From Beroe ovata (Eukaryota > Ctenophora > Nuda > Beroida > Beroidae), in the NCBI GenBank assembly GCA_946803715.1, contig CAMPET010000356.1, positions 1 through 52,938 of the forward strand: a DNA stretch of 52,938 bases, given 5' to 3'. The notes beneath the pieces were generated by a model. The model saw only the letters and a list, made by a program, of their open reading frames with translations. It searched no databases and was not told where the DNA came from. Within the stretch, counting starts at the first letter, position 1; every line of letters begins with the position of its first letter. Of this stretch, positions 52,250 through 52,938 are shown in pieces. A program made the position numbers and the translations under genes.

Positions 52250-52938
52250 CTCATCAAACTTCAGAACTTCTCCCCTCCCTCCCCATCCAACATATCCCCT
52301 CTATTCATCCAGCTTCTCCCTAGCTCCCTCTCCCCTCATTCAATGTTATAACTTCTCCCCTCCCTCCTTACCTATCTTCAGAACTGCCCCCTCCATCCTC
52401 ATCCAAGTTCAGAACTTCTCCCCTCTCTCTTCATCCAAATTTTCCACTCTTGCATTCAACTCCTCCCCTGTCTCCCCATTCAATTTCAGAACTGCCCCTT
52501 CTTTCCTCATCCAAGTTCTCCCCCCTCCCAGCTCCTCGCTTCCCTCCTCATCCAACTTCTCCGGTCTCCCCTCCCTCCCCATCAAAGTTCAGAGCTTCTC
52601 CCCAACATCACCCCTCTGTCCTCATTCAACTCCCCCTCTCTCATCATCCAATTTCANATCCAACTTCTCCGGTCTCCCCTCCCTCCCCATCAAAGTTTAG
52701 AGCTTCTCCCCAACATCACCCCTCTCTCCTCATTCAACCCCCCCTCTCTCATCATCCAATTTCAGAACTTCTCCCCTCCCTCCTCCCCCCATTCTCATTC
52801 AATTTCAGAACTTCTCCTCTTCCTCCTCATGCAACATATTCCCTCTCTCCTCAAACAAATTCTCCCTTGCACTCTCTCTCTTCATTCAATTTCAGAACTT
52901 CTCCCTTCCCTCCCAATCCCACTTCTCCCCTCCCTCCT
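52250..52938. repeat. Pyrimidine-rich minisatellite running to the window end
   Basis: Irregular units of about 30-40 bp built from TTCAGAACTTCTCCCCTCCC and CTCATCCAA-like words. Ns occur at 52243 and 52657; about 110 bp before 52657 repeats after it (52548-52656 against 52658-52766), another unmerged join. On the minus strand it is purine-rich and would lie in the intron upstream of the exon at 52233. The 160-codon ORF across it is not a gene. Confidence 0.85.

Noticed and set aside
52218-52700. 160-codon Ser/Pro-rich ORF
   Set aside because: A read-through of the pyrimidine-rich minisatellite that includes two Ns.

Overview
This is a stretch of an animal (metazoan) nuclear genome. Most recognisable genes are broken into many short exons by GT..AG introns. 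Their products are eukaryotic: huntingtin, the Mediator subunit MED10, the actin-related protein ARP6, the GATOR2 subunit Mios, the FHA protein SNIP1, the mitochondrial chaperonins HSP60 and HSP10, and an inositol-phosphate kinase. Introns are short (about 50-1500 bp), genes are close together, and TTAGGG-like interstitial sequence is present. This fits a compact invertebrate, possibly non-bilaterian, genome. I cannot name the species. Isolated single Ns and one 27-N run mark joins in a draft assembly.

Layout. 1-8.8 kb: no confident gene; dispersed repeats, a G-rich telomere-like patch, GC-rich repeat units, an unusual cluster of CACGTG boxes, an array of CCAAT boxes beside a possible minus-strand first exon, and microsatellites and minisatellites. 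8.8-37.8 kb: a run of minus-strand genes with 285-690 bp between them: SNIP1 (7 exons; exons 3-4 appear twice because two overlapping contigs were joined), huntingtin (7.7 kb, one uninterrupted exon), ACTR6 (9 exons), MED10 (1 exon), MIOS (13 exons) and HSP60 (14 exons). A complete single-exon HSL-type esterase lies inside HSP60 intron 6. 38.5-39.5 kb: HSP10 (5 exons, plus strand) is head to head with HSP60 across about 665 bp. 41.2-42.4 kb: two short gene candidates assembled here by hand, the better one a TATA-driven three-exon gene for an 87-residue secreted protein. 42.4-47.2 kb: mostly repeats and spacer. 47.8-49.2 kb: an inositol-phosphate-kinase-family gene (minus) whose C-terminal catalytic motif is missing and whose end abuts a dispersed repeat. 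49.6-50.2 kb: GC-rich repeat. 51.1-52.2 kb: 3' part of an unrecognised multi-exon minus-strand gene, preceded by a pyrimidine-rich array that runs to the window end.

The proteins do not form one pathway, but there are themes. HSP60 and HSP10 form one folding machine and share a promoter region. SNIP1, MED10 and ACTR6 act in nuclear gene expression. MIOS acts in nutrient sensing at the lysosome. Huntingtin is a large HEAT-repeat scaffold. Exon structures were derived by reading splice sites and checking reading-frame continuity and remembered family similarity; no alignment or transcript data were used.
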